Positions 17,252 through 26,437 of a DNA stretch of 64,000 nucleotides are shown one piece after another. The stretch's first letter is position 1, and the number at the start of each line of letters is the position of its first letter. Source of the DNA: Cyclobacteriaceae bacterium (lineage in GTDB: Bacteria; Bacteroidota; Bacteroidia; Cytophagales; Cyclobacteriaceae). The notes beneath the pieces are model-generated. The model was not told the origin of the DNA and searched no databases. It saw only the letters and a list, made by a program, of their open reading frames with translations. The position numbers and the translations under genes are program-made. Where the stretch lies: the NCBI GenBank assembly GCA_016787665.1, contig JAEUUC010000011.1, positions 310,001 to 374,000 of the forward strand, written 5' to 3'.

Positions 17252-17953
17252 GTGAAGACAATTGACGTCTGCCTTAGTCCCGAGCTCATTCATCTTTACG
17301 ACCTGAGTAATCGCACGGTTGTGGTCGTAGACATCCTGCGGGCAACCTCGTGCATGGTGACCGCCATGGCGCACGGAGCTGAAAGCATTACGCCCTTTGC
17401 GGATCTTCGGCAATGCGAAAGCATGAAGACACGGGGGTTTATCACGTCAGGTGAACGGGATGGCAAAAAGGTAGAGGGATTTGACAAGGGTAACTCTCCG
17501 TTTGAATACATGGGGGAAGAAATTCGCGGAATGAAAATTGCCTTCACTACAACCAACGGCACACAGGCCATCGAAAAATCAAAAGATGCCCGCGAGATCA
17601 TCATCGGTTCGTTCCTGAACCTGTCGTCTGTCGTAAAGTATCTGCTGTTGAGTGAATATAGCGCCCTGATCGTCTGTGCCGGCTGGAAGGGTCGGGTGAA
17701 CCTGGAAGACAGCCTGTTTGCCGGAGCCGTGGTGGAGAAGCTGAAAGACTACCTCGGGCCGGACTGCGATGCACCTTTAGCCGCCCGCCATCTTTACAAT
17801 CTGGCGAAAAACGACCTGGCTGGCTTCCTGAGCGAGTCATCGCACGTGAAGCGCCTCAACCGGCTGAACATTCATCAGGATTTTGAATTCTGCCTTACCG
17901 TTGATGAGTACAAAGTGCTGCCGCGGATCAAAAACGGAAAGATCGTTTTGTAA
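17252..17953 (+). CDS. 2-phosphosulfolactate phosphatase-like protein (ComB family)
   Basis: A 233-residue ComB-family protein; the characterised archaeal member dephosphorylates 2-phosphosulfolactate in coenzyme M synthesis. Motifs include VVVVDILRATSCMVTAMAHGAESITPF, ERDGKKVEGFDKGNSPFEY, TTNGTQAI and VCAGWKGRVNLEDSLFAGAVVE. The frame lacks an ATG at the right place; GTG 17252 directly precedes the first strand KTIDVCLSPE. Coenzyme M is not expected in this phylum, so the true substrate is unclear; sulfolactate metabolism is possible. Confidence 0.88.
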   Translation: MKTIDVCLSPELIHLYDLSNRTVVVVDILRATSCMVTAMAHGAESITPFADLRQCESMKTRGFITSGERDGKKVEGFDKGNSPFEYMGEEIRGMKIAFTTTNGTQAIEKSKDAREIIIGSFLNLSSVVKYLLLSEYSALIVCAGWKGRVNLEDSLFAGAVVEKLKDYLGPDCDAPLAARHLYNLAKNDLAGFLSESSHVKRLNRLNIHQDFEFCLTVDEYKVLPRIKNGKIVL

Positions 17954-17963
17954 GCGTTGAATC

Positions 17964-18287
17964 TTAAAGCTTCGGGTTGTGGCGGTGCCGATCCTTATCC
18001 CGTTGCGTCTTCTTCTCCATGTTCTTTGCAAAAGCCTCGGTCAAATTCACCCCTGTTTGATTGGCCAGGCAAAGCAGCACCCATAGTACATCGGCCATTT
18101 CATCGCCCAGGTCCTTGCCCCGGTCGCTCTCCTTTTCCGATTGATCGCCATAACGCCTGGCCATAAGGCGGGCCAGTTCGCCCACCTCTTCGGTGAGCAC
18201 GGCCATGTTGGTTAACTCGCTGAAGTATCGAACGCCATAGGTTTTGATCCAGTGGTCGACCTGCTGTTGTGCCTGCTCTATTGTCAT
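17964..18287 (-). CDS. MazG-like nucleotide pyrophosphohydrolase
   Basis: A 107-residue all-alpha NTP pyrophosphohydrolase of the MazG/dUTPase superfamily. Acidic metal ligands lie in LTEEVGELARLMARR (ExxE) and DLGDEMADVLWVLLCLANQTG (ExxD), the standard pair of helices. The MazG family cleaves non-canonical NTPs to NMP and pyrophosphate for nucleotide-pool sanitation. It lies 6 bp downstream of the DdpX-like gene on the same strand and is convergent with comB. Confidence 0.9.
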   Translation of the reverse strand: MTIEQAQQQVDHWIKTYGVRYFSELTNMAVLTEEVGELARLMARRYGDQSEKESDRGKDLGDEMADVLWVLLCLANQTGVNLTEAFAKNMEKKTQRDKDRHRHNPKL

Positions 18288-18293
18288 GTTGAT

Positions 18294-18977
18294 CTAATTA
18301 CGTTCCTCCAGCTCCTCAAAACTCACGTCCAGCACGTCATACTTCTCCCAGCCAACAAAATCAAAATGCCACCACTCCGGTTCATACACCTGGAAGCCAT
18401 GCTTTGTCATAACCTCAATCAGCAGGTCCCGGTTTTTTCGCTTCACGGGGTCATCCACTACCGCAGTTGCCCACGCCTGCTTTTCAAACGAATCAAATTC
18501 AGTCGGCATGGGCAACGGCTTTCCCGTTTTGCGATCGACCAGTGTGAGATCCAATGCACAGCCGCGGTTATGGCGCGAGCCCCGGTATGGCGATGCCACA
18601 TACGTGGTATCGCGATAGCTTTCATAAAACTTAACGGTAACCGCATAGGGGCGATACGCATCATAAATCAACAGGCCAAGACCCTGTTTTTTTAGCTCGC
18701 GCTGAACCTGTTTCAGCGCATGTGCCACCGGTTGCCGCGCATAGGCCCGCGGCAACGAGTACATCCTTTCCTTCATGAAGTTATTGGTGCCCGCGTACCG
18801 GATATCAACCGCCACGTCCGGAATTACTCGTTCCAGATTAACCAGGCGATTCTCCGGTTGGGTGGTACAGGAGCGTTGATACTCCCAAAATCCGGTGGTT
18901 AAGACCCCGTAGGCGCTACGCACCTGGGCAAAGCAGGCCAGCGGCAACATCAAAAGCACCATCAACATTCCTCTCAT
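18294..18977 (-). CDS. D-alanyl-D-alanine dipeptidase (VanX/DdpX family)
   Basis: A 227-residue exported zinc peptidase with signal peptide MRGMLMVLLMLPLACFAQ. The catalytic zinc site is seen in RGSRHNRGCALDLTL (His and Asp) and EPEWWHFDFVGWE (Glu base and His). VAVDIRYAGTNNFMKERMY and GLLIYDAYRP are family motifs. DdpX-type enzymes hydrolyse D-Ala-D-Ala for recycling; VanX members give vancomycin resistance, but no vanH/vanA genes are present, so a cell-wall recycling role is more likely. A TACCTTCG -7-like box (18990-18983) lies 5 bp before the ATG. Confidence 0.9.
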   Translation of the reverse strand: MRGMLMVLLMLPLACFAQVRSAYGVLTTGFWEYQRSCTTQPENRLVNLERVIPDVAVDIRYAGTNNFMKERMYSLPRAYARQPVAHALKQVQRELKKQGLGLLIYDAYRPYAVTVKFYESYRDTTYVASPYRGSRHNRGCALDLTLVDRKTGKPLPMPTEFDSFEKQAWATAVVDDPVKRKNRDLLIEVMTKHGFQVYEPEWWHFDFVGWEKYDVLDVSFEELEERN

Positions 18978-19032
18978 GCATCCGAAGGTATTATTTTTAC
19001 CCTGGATTCTTAACTTTCCTCAAATCTATCTT

Positions 19033-21417
19033 ATGCGATTAATCAAACGCGTGCTCCTGGCTTTGGTGATTCTGGCCGTGCTCCTGTCAGCGGGGGTTTA
19101 TGTTTTCCTGCAAACCACCCGGCCCACCTACTCCGGTCAAATTTCGCTACCGGGGCTGACAGCCGAGGTAGACGTTTTTTATGATGACTTTGGTGTGCCC
19201 CACATTTATGCCGGGCACGAAGAGGATGCCTACTATGCGTTGGGCTATGTCCATGCCCAGGACCGCCTCTTCCAAATGGAAATGATTCGCAGGGCAGCCA
19301 GTGGGCGACTTTCTGAAATTCTCGGAAAAGACCTCGTTAAGGTAGACAAGCTGTTTCGTGCGTTGGGCATCAACCAGTTTGCAAAAGAGCATGCGCAAAA
19401 ATTTCTAAAAACAGACACAGCCGCGTGGCAACGGGCGGCCCTTGCCTACCAGCGGGGGATCAATCAATTTATCAAAACCGGCAAGACTCCGTTGGAATTT
19501 ACCATCATTGGAATTCCCAAAGAAGAATTTACGCCCGAAGACATTTACCACGCAGTCGGCTTTATGTCGTTTGGGTTTGCCGAGGGCCTGCGCATTGACC
19601 CGGTGCTGGAAAAAATTAAGAACGAATGGGGAGCCGAATATCTGAAAGATCTGGCGGTACAAACTCCAGCCCAGGCCGTGCGAATTGAAAGCTTCAGCGG
19701 TGCCCGAAAAAACCCGCTACGCGACTCGCTCATTTCTTATCTGCACGATGCTTTGTCCAGTTTGCCCGTGCCGATGTGGCAGGGCAGCAATGGGTGGGCG
19801 ATAGCCGGAGACCGGACCGCTTCCGGAAAACCGATTTTGGCAAATGATACACACATTGGATTTGCCCAACCCGCAGTGTGGTACGAGGCCCACCTGGAGG
19901 CTCCGGGGCTTTCCTTCTACGGTCATCACATTGCCGGCATTCCGTTTGGGCTATTGGGCCAAACCGATCGTTGTGGCTGGGGGCTCACCATGTTTGAAAA
20001 TGACGACACCGATTTTTATCGCGAGGCTACTAACGACAGCGGCCAGGTCAAATACAAGGGGCAGTGGGTGGACATCACCTTCCGAAAAGAACGAATCAAA
20101 GTGAAAGATGAGGCCGAGGTAGAACTAATTATCCCTTCAACTCCTCACGGGCAGGTCATCAGCGGGATAGTCGACTTCACCAGCGATGATGAACCCGTCT
20201 CGCTGTGGTGGATGCTGAACGAAGGGGATAACCGTGCTTTGCAGGCGGCCTATCAGCTCAATCATGCACAAGGCATTGCCGATGTGGAAAAGGCAGCATC
20301 GCAATTCTCTGCCCCGGGACTAAATGTGATGTATGCCGATGACGAGGGCAACATCGCCTGGTGGGCTGTGGCACGCCTTCCCATTCGTCCCAAACATGTT
20401 AACTCCAAGTTCTTTCTGGACGGAGCCAGCGGCCATGATGAACCACTCGGCTACTACGACTTCTCCAAAAACCCGCATGCGGTAAATCCACCGTGGGGTT
20501 TTGTGTACTCGGCCAACAATCAGCCCGATTCGGTGGATGGAGTATTGTATCCCGGATATTACTACCCCCGCAGCCGGGCCGGCCGCATTTACGAGTTGTT
20601 GAGCGAGCAGAAAAAGTGGACGATTGACGATGTGAAAAAGGTAAGCCTCGATGTAACCTCAACCATGCATGCGGACATTGCCCACCTGCTGGCCGATGTG
20701 CTCGCGAAAACGAACAAGCCCGAGCATGCCCGATTGATCGAAGAACTAAAAAACTGGAACGGCCTTCACGACCAAACGCTCGTGGCTCCGACTTTATATT
20801 ACAACCTGCTGTCGCAAAGCATGCGCATGGCCATGGTCGATGAAATCGGAGCACCGGCATTTGAATCGCTGGCCATTACTTCACTGCTCAAAAACAGTTA
20901 CGAAGGATTTATTGCCAACCCTGAATCACCCTGGTGGAACAACACCAAGACAGAGACTCGCGAAACCCGGGAGGAAATTGTTGCCTTCGCAGCCGATCGG
21001 ACGCTGGAACTGCTGAGTGGCAATCTGGGGCAAAATGCTGATCGCTGGACGTGGGGACGCGTGCATACCCTGACACATAAGCACGCGTTTGATGCCGTTA
21101 AGCCCTTACGTAGCTTCTTCAACGTGGGTCCTTTTGAAGTGAGTGGGGGAAGCGAGGTGCTCAATAACCTTCACTTTTCGCTGGATAGCACCGGCTATTT
21201 TTCAGTGGATGGCGGACCCGCCCTGCGAAAGATTACCGATTTTGCCGATCCCGATCATGGAGTTACCGTTTCTCCTTCCGGTCAATCTGGAAATGTGATG
21301 AGTAACCACTATGCCGATCAGGCCAAAATGTTCGCTACAGGTGAGTTTCGTACGATGTGGCGGAATCGGGCGGAGATTGAGACCAGGTCAACCAACCGAT
21401 TAAAACTGGTGCCGTAG
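19033..21417 (+). CDS. Penicillin acylase family protein (Ntn hydrolase)
   Basis: A 794-residue exported N-terminal-nucleophile hydrolase. The start at 19033 begins a membrane signal (LIKRVLLALVILAVLLSAGV). The precursor would be cleaved before Ser252 in QGSNGWAIAG, giving alpha and beta chains; the beta chain has LANDTHIGF and HHIAGIPFGLLGQTDRCGWGLT, both typical. FDDFGVPHIYAGHEEDAYYALGYVHAQDRLFQMEM marks the alpha chain. Family members cleave amide bonds of beta-lactams or acyl-homoserine lactones; the natural substrate here is unknown. Divergent from the DdpX-like gene, 55 bp apart. Confidence 0.93.
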   Translation: MRLIKRVLLALVILAVLLSAGVYVFLQTTRPTYSGQISLPGLTAEVDVFYDDFGVPHIYAGHEEDAYYALGYVHAQDRLFQMEMIRRAASGRLSEILGKDLVKVDKLFRALGINQFAKEHAQKFLKTDTAAWQRAALAYQRGINQFIKTGKTPLEFTIIGIPKEEFTPEDIYHAVGFMSFGFAEGLRIDPVLEKIKNEWGAEYLKDLAVQTPAQAVRIESFSGARKNPLRDSLISYLHDALSSLPVPMWQGSNGWAIAGDRTASGKPILANDTHIGFAQPAVWYEAHLEAPGLSFYGHHIAGIPFGLLGQTDRCGWGLTMFENDDTDFYREATNDSGQVKYKGQWVDITFRKERIKVKDEAEVELIIPSTPHGQVISGIVDFTSDDEPVSLWWMLNEGDNRALQAAYQLNHAQGIADVEKAASQFSAPGLNVMYADDEGNIAWWAVARLPIRPKHVNSKFFLDGASGHDEPLGYYDFSKNPHAVNPPWGFVYSANNQPDSVDGVLYPGYYYPRSRAGRIYELLSEQKKWTIDDVKKVSLDVTSTMHADIAHLLADVLAKTNKPEHARLIEELKNWNGLHDQTLVAPTLYYNLLSQSMRMAMVDEIGAPAFESLAITSLLKNSYEGFIANPESPWWNNTKTETRETREEIVAFAADRTLELLSGNLGQNADRWTWGRVHTLTHKHAFDAVKPLRSFFNVGPFEVSGGSEVLNNLHFSLDSTGYFSVDGGPALRKITDFADPDHGVTVSPSGQSGNVMSNHYADQAKMFATGEFRTMWRNRAEIETRSTNRLKLVP

Positions 21418-21423
21418 AAAAGT

Positions 21424-24240
21424 TTACATCCCCATCATCACAAACGCACCCCAGTAATACGGCTCTTTGTATTTGGTCATCAATTGCAACTGGGCTTGTT
21501 TGAAGGCCTTGGCTTTATTGCCTGTTTTGGTCCAGTTGGTGTAGAAATTAGTCATCAACAACTGCGTGGCGGCATCGTCTACCTTCCATAAACTCATAAT
21601 CAGCGCGTTCGCACCGGCAACCAAAAACGCACGCTGCAAGCCATACACCCCTTCACCCGCCTTCACGTCACCTAAACCTGTCTCGCACGCACTCAACACT
21701 ATCAAATCCGTCCCCTCCAGGTCCAGGTTCATAGCCTCGTAAGCCGTAAGCACGCCATTATCGTTGCTGCTCAAATCCACATTACTGTTTTGTTGACCCT
21801 CAGCCGGTGGATTAGCCATCAGTAAGCCGGAACGTAAAAGGGGATTATTCTTGGCGTTCTCGGCATCAATACCCATAGCGCTGCCATCGCGCACTTCGGC
21901 ATCCGCCAGAAAGTAGCCATGAGTAGCAATGTGCATAAGCGTTGGCGCCTTCACTGTCTTCAATTTCTTCTCCGTAGCCTCCAGTTGCAGCGACAATGAG
22001 GGCTGATAGCCTCCGGCCTTTAAAATCTTATTGATCGTCTCCAATTCCACCTTTGTACCCGGCAACGGCACAGCATTTCCCCCATAATCCGGGAAGCCGA
22101 GCAGAAACGCATCTCTGCGCGTTGCCACGGTCTTCCGCTGTTTCAGGGACAGGATGTCTTTCGGGTTACCCATCACAACCACATCGTACCGATTCAAAAC
22201 GTAATCGCCACCGGGCTTCTTCAGTGTGTTGACGTTGAGTTGATTGTAAACGCCATCGGGTGCAACAAAAACTATCTTTTTCCCCGTCAGCAACGCATCA
22301 ATTTTGGCCCAATACTGATCATACGAAACTTCGTCATCGCTCTTTTGCTGAATCATGTTCTTGTAGAACTTGGCGTTGCGCGTATCCAATTGTAAACCGT
22401 TTTCCATCAGGGCCAACCTGGGTTCACTACCTTTCGTGAGCACCAAGGCGACATAACGCGAATCGGTCGTGAAATCGCGGTCGAACGTGCGCACACGAAT
22501 AATCTCTACCAAAGCTTCGGTGTCAGTCAATTGAGCAACCAGTTCTTTGTACGTCACCGTGTTGGCGGTAAAAGCCTGGGAGAAATCAGTGGACCGCTGC
22601 GAAAGAGAGCGCTCCAGGTTATTGGCTGCGCGCTCAAGCGCTGACAAATCAATACTCTGCTTTTTCAATTCTTCCTTCGAAAGAGAATAGTAGCGGGCCA
22701 ATGCTTCCTTCTGTGTGACCCAATCCAGGTAGTCGCGAATCAACTGATTGTCTTTACTGGCGAGGATGGTCTTCTTGATCTTATTGGTCGAATTCAGCAG
22801 CAGTGCCTTGGTGGCAATCTGGTAATTGAACATCGCCTGCAACACGGCTGGATTGGTGGCAGACGCTTCAATGGCATAATTGTAGTAGCGTTGAAAGCGT
22901 GGCGAGAGTACATCCCAATAACGCGTCTTTTCGGCTTCACTCATGGGCGGAAAGTACCTGTTCACGAAATCCAGCGACTGCGTCATGGCTTTGCTAAAGA
23001 GCGGATCCGCCTGCGCCAAATCCCCCTTCTTCCAATACAATATGGCCAGGTTTTCCACCGATTTGATATAGTCGGGGTGTGTATCCCCCAGTAGCCGAAG
23101 CCGTATGTCCACCGATTTTTTCAGCAGCGGCTCCGCTTCGGCAAATCGCTGCATTATGCGGTAAAAGTTACCAAGGTCGTTTTGAACTTTGGCAAATGAA
23201 GGGCTCTCCTCCCCGTTTGCCTTTTTGTATACCTCGGCCGATTTCTTGAGTAACGCTTCGACCTGATCGAATTTTGAAATGGCGATGTAGAACAACCCCA
23301 GTTGATTCAGCAGGTTGGCATATTCAGCATTGTTTTTTTGCCCCCGGTTTTCAAAAATGGCTTTGATTTCGAGAAATATCTTTTCGGCTTCGGGATAGTT
23401 ACCCGCCATAAACTGGACCACAGCCAGGTTACTCAAAAACTTGCGGTTCTCGAATGATTTCTTGCCTTTTAAGTTCTTCTTCAGAGCCGCCTCGGCCAGC
23501 GCGTTAGCATCCTTTAAAAGCGGTATGGCTTCATTGTATCGCCCCATGGTTTGGTACAGCATCGCCTTATTGTTCAACACGATGGCATATTGCATACTGC
23601 TTTCACCAAAAAATTTCTTCACCAACACGAGTGCCTCATCAAACTCCTTTTCGGCTTCATTGTATTTACCTACCGCTTGACTGAGCTTGGCCTTGCTGTT
23701 GAGATTGGCGGCATAGGCCACGCTGGTTTCTGTTAATGTATTGCGACTTTCTTCCAACGCATAGGTGATGAACTGATCGGCTTCAAGGATATTCCCATTC
23801 ATCAGCGCATTTAACGCAAGGTTCGAAATGCAGCGGATATAGGAAATGTCGTTGGCCAACCCGTTTTGCTCCATAAAATCACGAGCGATAATCAACGATT
23901 CTTCAGCCAGCTTAAAGGCGCGTATTTTGTAAAAACCGAGTGCAAACTCCAGCGTGTCGCGGGCAATCTCGTGTAGTGTCTTTTCCGCATAGGGCTTCAT
24001 TGTGTAAAACGCCCGCGCTAAGCCTTCACCTTTTTGCTCAATATCAAAAAAACTGGAGTTGTCGTTCACCGACATGGCAAACTGGAAGTCAATCGAATCC
24101 AGTTTGGCCTTCTGTTCCGCGCCTGTGTCGCCTGCGGCCTTCGTTAGTGCCTTCGTCAGCCAATCGTCCTGTGCCTGGGTGGAACCGGCAAAAACGGCTA
24201 CCATGGCCATAACAAGAATTAATCTCTTGTTTTTCATCAC
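21424..24240 (-). CDS. Exported TPR-CHAT domain protein (caspase-like protease candidate)
   Basis: A 938-residue protein. A signal peptide (MKNKRLILVMAMVAVFAGSTQA) is followed by about ten TPR units (residues 90-430, for example KYNEAEKEFDEALVLVKKFFGE, RFAEAEPLLKKSVDIRLRLLGD). A helical linker leads to a C-terminal CHAT domain from about 600 with the caspase-type dyad His774 (MHIATHGYF) and Cys852 (LSACETGLGD). CHAT proteases are related to caspases and separase. Most TPR-CHAT proteins are thought to be cytoplasmic, so the clear signal peptide is notable. No CRISPR, gasdermin or other partner gene is adjacent. Substrate unknown. Confidence 0.92.
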   Translation of the reverse strand: MMKNKRLILVMAMVAVFAGSTQAQDDWLTKALTKAAGDTGAEQKAKLDSIDFQFAMSVNDNSSFFDIEQKGEGLARAFYTMKPYAEKTLHEIARDTLEFALGFYKIRAFKLAEESLIIARDFMEQNGLANDISYIRCISNLALNALMNGNILEADQFITYALEESRNTLTETSVAYAANLNSKAKLSQAVGKYNEAEKEFDEALVLVKKFFGESSMQYAIVLNNKAMLYQTMGRYNEAIPLLKDANALAEAALKKNLKGKKSFENRKFLSNLAVVQFMAGNYPEAEKIFLEIKAIFENRGQKNNAEYANLLNQLGLFYIAISKFDQVEALLKKSAEVYKKANGEESPSFAKVQNDLGNFYRIMQRFAEAEPLLKKSVDIRLRLLGDTHPDYIKSVENLAILYWKKGDLAQADPLFSKAMTQSLDFVNRYFPPMSEAEKTRYWDVLSPRFQRYYNYAIEASATNPAVLQAMFNYQIATKALLLNSTNKIKKTILASKDNQLIRDYLDWVTQKEALARYYSLSKEELKKQSIDLSALERAANNLERSLSQRSTDFSQAFTANTVTYKELVAQLTDTEALVEIIRVRTFDRDFTTDSRYVALVLTKGSEPRLALMENGLQLDTRNAKFYKNMIQQKSDDEVSYDQYWAKIDALLTGKKIVFVAPDGVYNQLNVNTLKKPGGDYVLNRYDVVVMGNPKDILSLKQRKTVATRRDAFLLGFPDYGGNAVPLPGTKVELETINKILKAGGYQPSLSLQLEATEKKLKTVKAPTLMHIATHGYFLADAEVRDGSAMGIDAENAKNNPLLRSGLLMANPPAEGQQNSNVDLSSNDNGVLTAYEAMNLDLEGTDLIVLSACETGLGDVKAGEGVYGLQRAFLVAGANALIMSLWKVDDAATQLLMTNFYTNWTKTGNKAKAFKQAQLQLMTKYKEPYYWGAFVMMGM

Positions 24241-24245
24241 TATAT

Positions 24246-25148
24246 CTAAAACTTATCTGCTTCTCTATACGCTTTTATCAACATCAACTCCCCCTCCCTA
24301 CCCTCTTTTGCGTTTCCATGCTCCATGCCCACCACGCCCCGGTATCCTTTATCGTAAATATACTTAAACAGGTTGCGGTAGTTGATCTCACCGGTGCCGG
24401 GCTCTTTGCGGCCGGGATTATCGCCCACCTGAAAGTAAGCAATTTCATTCCAGCATCGTTCAATATTGGGAATCAAATTGCCTTCATTACGCTGCATGTG
24501 GTACACATCGTACAGAATCTTGCAGGCCGGGCTGTTCACTGCTTTGCATAACTCATACGTCTGATCCGAATAGCGCATAAACAAATCGGGGGTATCGCTC
24601 AACGGCTCCAGCACCATGATCAAACCATGGGGCTCGAAAATTTCGGCTCCTCTGCGCAGGGCATCAACCACATGGGCCGTCTGTATACCAATCGGCAATC
24701 GCCTTTCAAAAAATCCGGGCACCACGGTCATCCATTTCGCATTTACGCGTTTGGCCGCATCTACGCATTTGCGGCAGGTGTTGACAAAGTTCTCTACGAA
24801 CTCCGGCTTGCCCGTGGTAAGCGAAGTCTTCCAGTTATCACCACCATCTACTACAAACACGCCCATGGTCATGCCCAGTTGAGCCAGGGTACTGCCGATT
24901 TTCTCTTGTTCGGCCACCGGCCTGCCCAAGAGGCTATTATCTTCGATGGCCCTGAATCCCTGATCGTGCATAAACTTGATCTGATCGATAAAGGTCTTTC
25001 CGGCATGATGCTGAAACATGCCATCGTGCGGGGCATATAACAGGCGGAAGGGCATCTCGGCAGGGCGTGCCTCGGCAGTCATCGCGGGCCAGGCTGAAAT
25101 TGCGGTGGCTGCGGCTGCACCTGCTTGTAGAAATTTTCTGCGATTCAT
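24246..25148 (-). CDS. Hydroxypyruvate isomerase-like TIM-barrel protein with Tat-type signal
   Basis: A 300-residue protein of the xylose isomerase-like TIM-barrel family. The N-terminus MNRRKFLQAGAAAATAISAWPA has a twin-arginine-like RRKFLQ motif and points to export after folding. The barrel shows GLIMVLEPLSDTP (metal Glu), KILYDVYHMQRNEGN (Asp and His), YFQVGDNPGRKEPGTGEINY, and GVVGMEHGNAKEG (second Glu), as in hydroxypyruvate isomerase. The physiological substrate is probably a keto-sugar or sugar acid. Its stop lies 5 bp upstream of the CHAT gene ATG region on the same strand. Confidence 0.9.
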   Translation of the reverse strand: MNRRKFLQAGAAAATAISAWPAMTAEARPAEMPFRLLYAPHDGMFQHHAGKTFIDQIKFMHDQGFRAIEDNSLLGRPVAEQEKIGSTLAQLGMTMGVFVVDGGDNWKTSLTTGKPEFVENFVNTCRKCVDAAKRVNAKWMTVVPGFFERRLPIGIQTAHVVDALRRGAEIFEPHGLIMVLEPLSDTPDLFMRYSDQTYELCKAVNSPACKILYDVYHMQRNEGNLIPNIERCWNEIAYFQVGDNPGRKEPGTGEINYRNLFKYIYDKGYRGVVGMEHGNAKEGREGELMLIKAYREADKF

Positions 25149-25243
25149 ATCTCCATTAGCACCTTGAAATTACGGGTACCATCCGCCAAATACAAACCGG
25201 TGATGTGCGGGCTTTTCGCGTTCCAGCTGCGTATCTTGCCCAC

Positions 25244-26437
25244 ATGAAACTTTACCGGAATCTGACCGAAGCCGTTATAGACGCCCTGCGTCAGATATTT
25301 ACTGACAACAAGTATGCCGATAAGGTGATTGAGAAAATCCTGAAACAAAATCCTAAATGGGGAGCGCGCGATAGGCGGTTCATTGCTGAAACGACATATG
25401 ATATCGTTCGGTGGTATCGGCTTTTTCGCCATGCTACGGAGGCCGAGGAAGGTGATTTCTGGAAGCTTTTGGGTGCCTGGATTTTGTGGAAAGAGGAAGA
25501 GTTGCCGTCATGGCCTGAGTTTTATAGTCTGGATGAGCGACATTTTCACAATGCCATACGTCAGGCGGCCAAACAGGTGCCGCTGCGCGAGTCTATCCCC
25601 GAGTGGCTTCATGAAGCCGGCCAGGCCGAGTTGGGTGGCCAATGGGAAAAAGAGTTGGTGGCGCTCAATCAACCCGCCAAAGTGGTGTTGCGGGTGAACA
25701 CGTTGAAAACGACTCGCGAAAAACTTCAACATCACTTGCAGCAAGATGAACGAATTGTGACTGATGCCCCCACGGCATTCCCAGACGCCCTGCTGCTGGC
25801 CGAACGTCAGAACATTTTCACACGGCAGGCATTTAAAGACGGTCTGTTTGAAGTACAGGATGCCGGCTCGCAACTCATAGCCCCGTTTCTCCAGGTGGAG
25901 CCCGGTCAACGGGTAATCGATGCCTGTGCTGGTGGTGGAGGAAAAACGTTGCACCTGGCCGCCTTGCTGCAGAACCGCGGCCGCATTATTGCCATGGACA
26001 CGGAGGCCTGGAAGTTGGACGAGTTGAAAAAACGAGCCCGAAGGGCCGGAGCTACCAATATTGAAACGCGCGTGATTGAATCATCAAAAACCATTAAGCG
26101 CCTGGCCGAAACAGCGGACCGGCTGTTGCTGGATGTGCCCTGCTCAGGCCTCGGGGTGCTGAGGCGGAACCCGGATGCCAAATGGAAACTCACACCTGAG
26201 TTTCTGGCAAAAGTGAAAGAAGTGCAGCAGGAAATCCTGCAGCAGTATAGCCAGATGGTAAAACCCGGTGGGCTTTTCGTTTACTCAACCTGTAGCTTAC
26301 TGCCATCCGAAAACGAAAAACAGGTGGCGCATTTTTTAACAGCCCATCAAAATAGTTTTGAATTACTGGCTGAACATACGCAGCTGCCCAGTGCCGGTTT
26401 TGATGGATTTTATATGGCGCGTTTAAGAAGAAAGTAA
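25244..26437 (+). CDS. RsmB/NOP2-type RNA m5C methyltransferase
   Basis: A 397-residue SAM-dependent RNA (cytosine-5) methyltransferase, most likely acting on 16S rRNA. The SAM site is VIDACAGGGGKTLHLAALL; the catalytic pair of cysteines is in LLLDVPCSGLGVLRRNPDAKW and FVYSTCSLLPSENEKQ. The N-terminal part (KYADKVIEKILKQNPKWGARDRRF) resembles the NusB-like domain of RsmB. The ATG at 25244 gives the natural N-terminus MKLYRNL; a GTG 13 codons upstream is unlikely. The stop overlaps the next ATG (TAATG). Confidence 0.92.
   Translation: MKLYRNLTEAVIDALRQIFTDNKYADKVIEKILKQNPKWGARDRRFIAETTYDIVRWYRLFRHATEAEEGDFWKLLGAWILWKEEELPSWPEFYSLDERHFHNAIRQAAKQVPLRESIPEWLHEAGQAELGGQWEKELVALNQPAKVVLRVNTLKTTREKLQHHLQQDERIVTDAPTAFPDALLLAERQNIFTRQAFKDGLFEVQDAGSQLIAPFLQVEPGQRVIDACAGGGGKTLHLAALLQNRGRIIAMDTEAWKLDELKKRARRAGATNIETRVIESSKTIKRLAETADRLLLDVPCSGLGVLRRNPDAKWKLTPEFLAKVKEVQQEILQQYSQMVKPGGLFVYSTCSLLPSENEKQVAHFLTAHQNSFELLAEHTQLPSAGFDGFYMARLRRK

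Noticed and set aside
18294..18977. DdpX/VanX-type gene as vancomycin resistance determinant
   Set aside because: No vanH, vanA or vanRS-like genes are nearby; exported housekeeping dipeptidases of this family are common.
21424..24240. TPR-CHAT protein as part of a CRISPR-associated caspase system
   Set aside because: No gRAMP/Cas7-11 gene or CRISPR array exists in the window and the protein carries a signal peptide.
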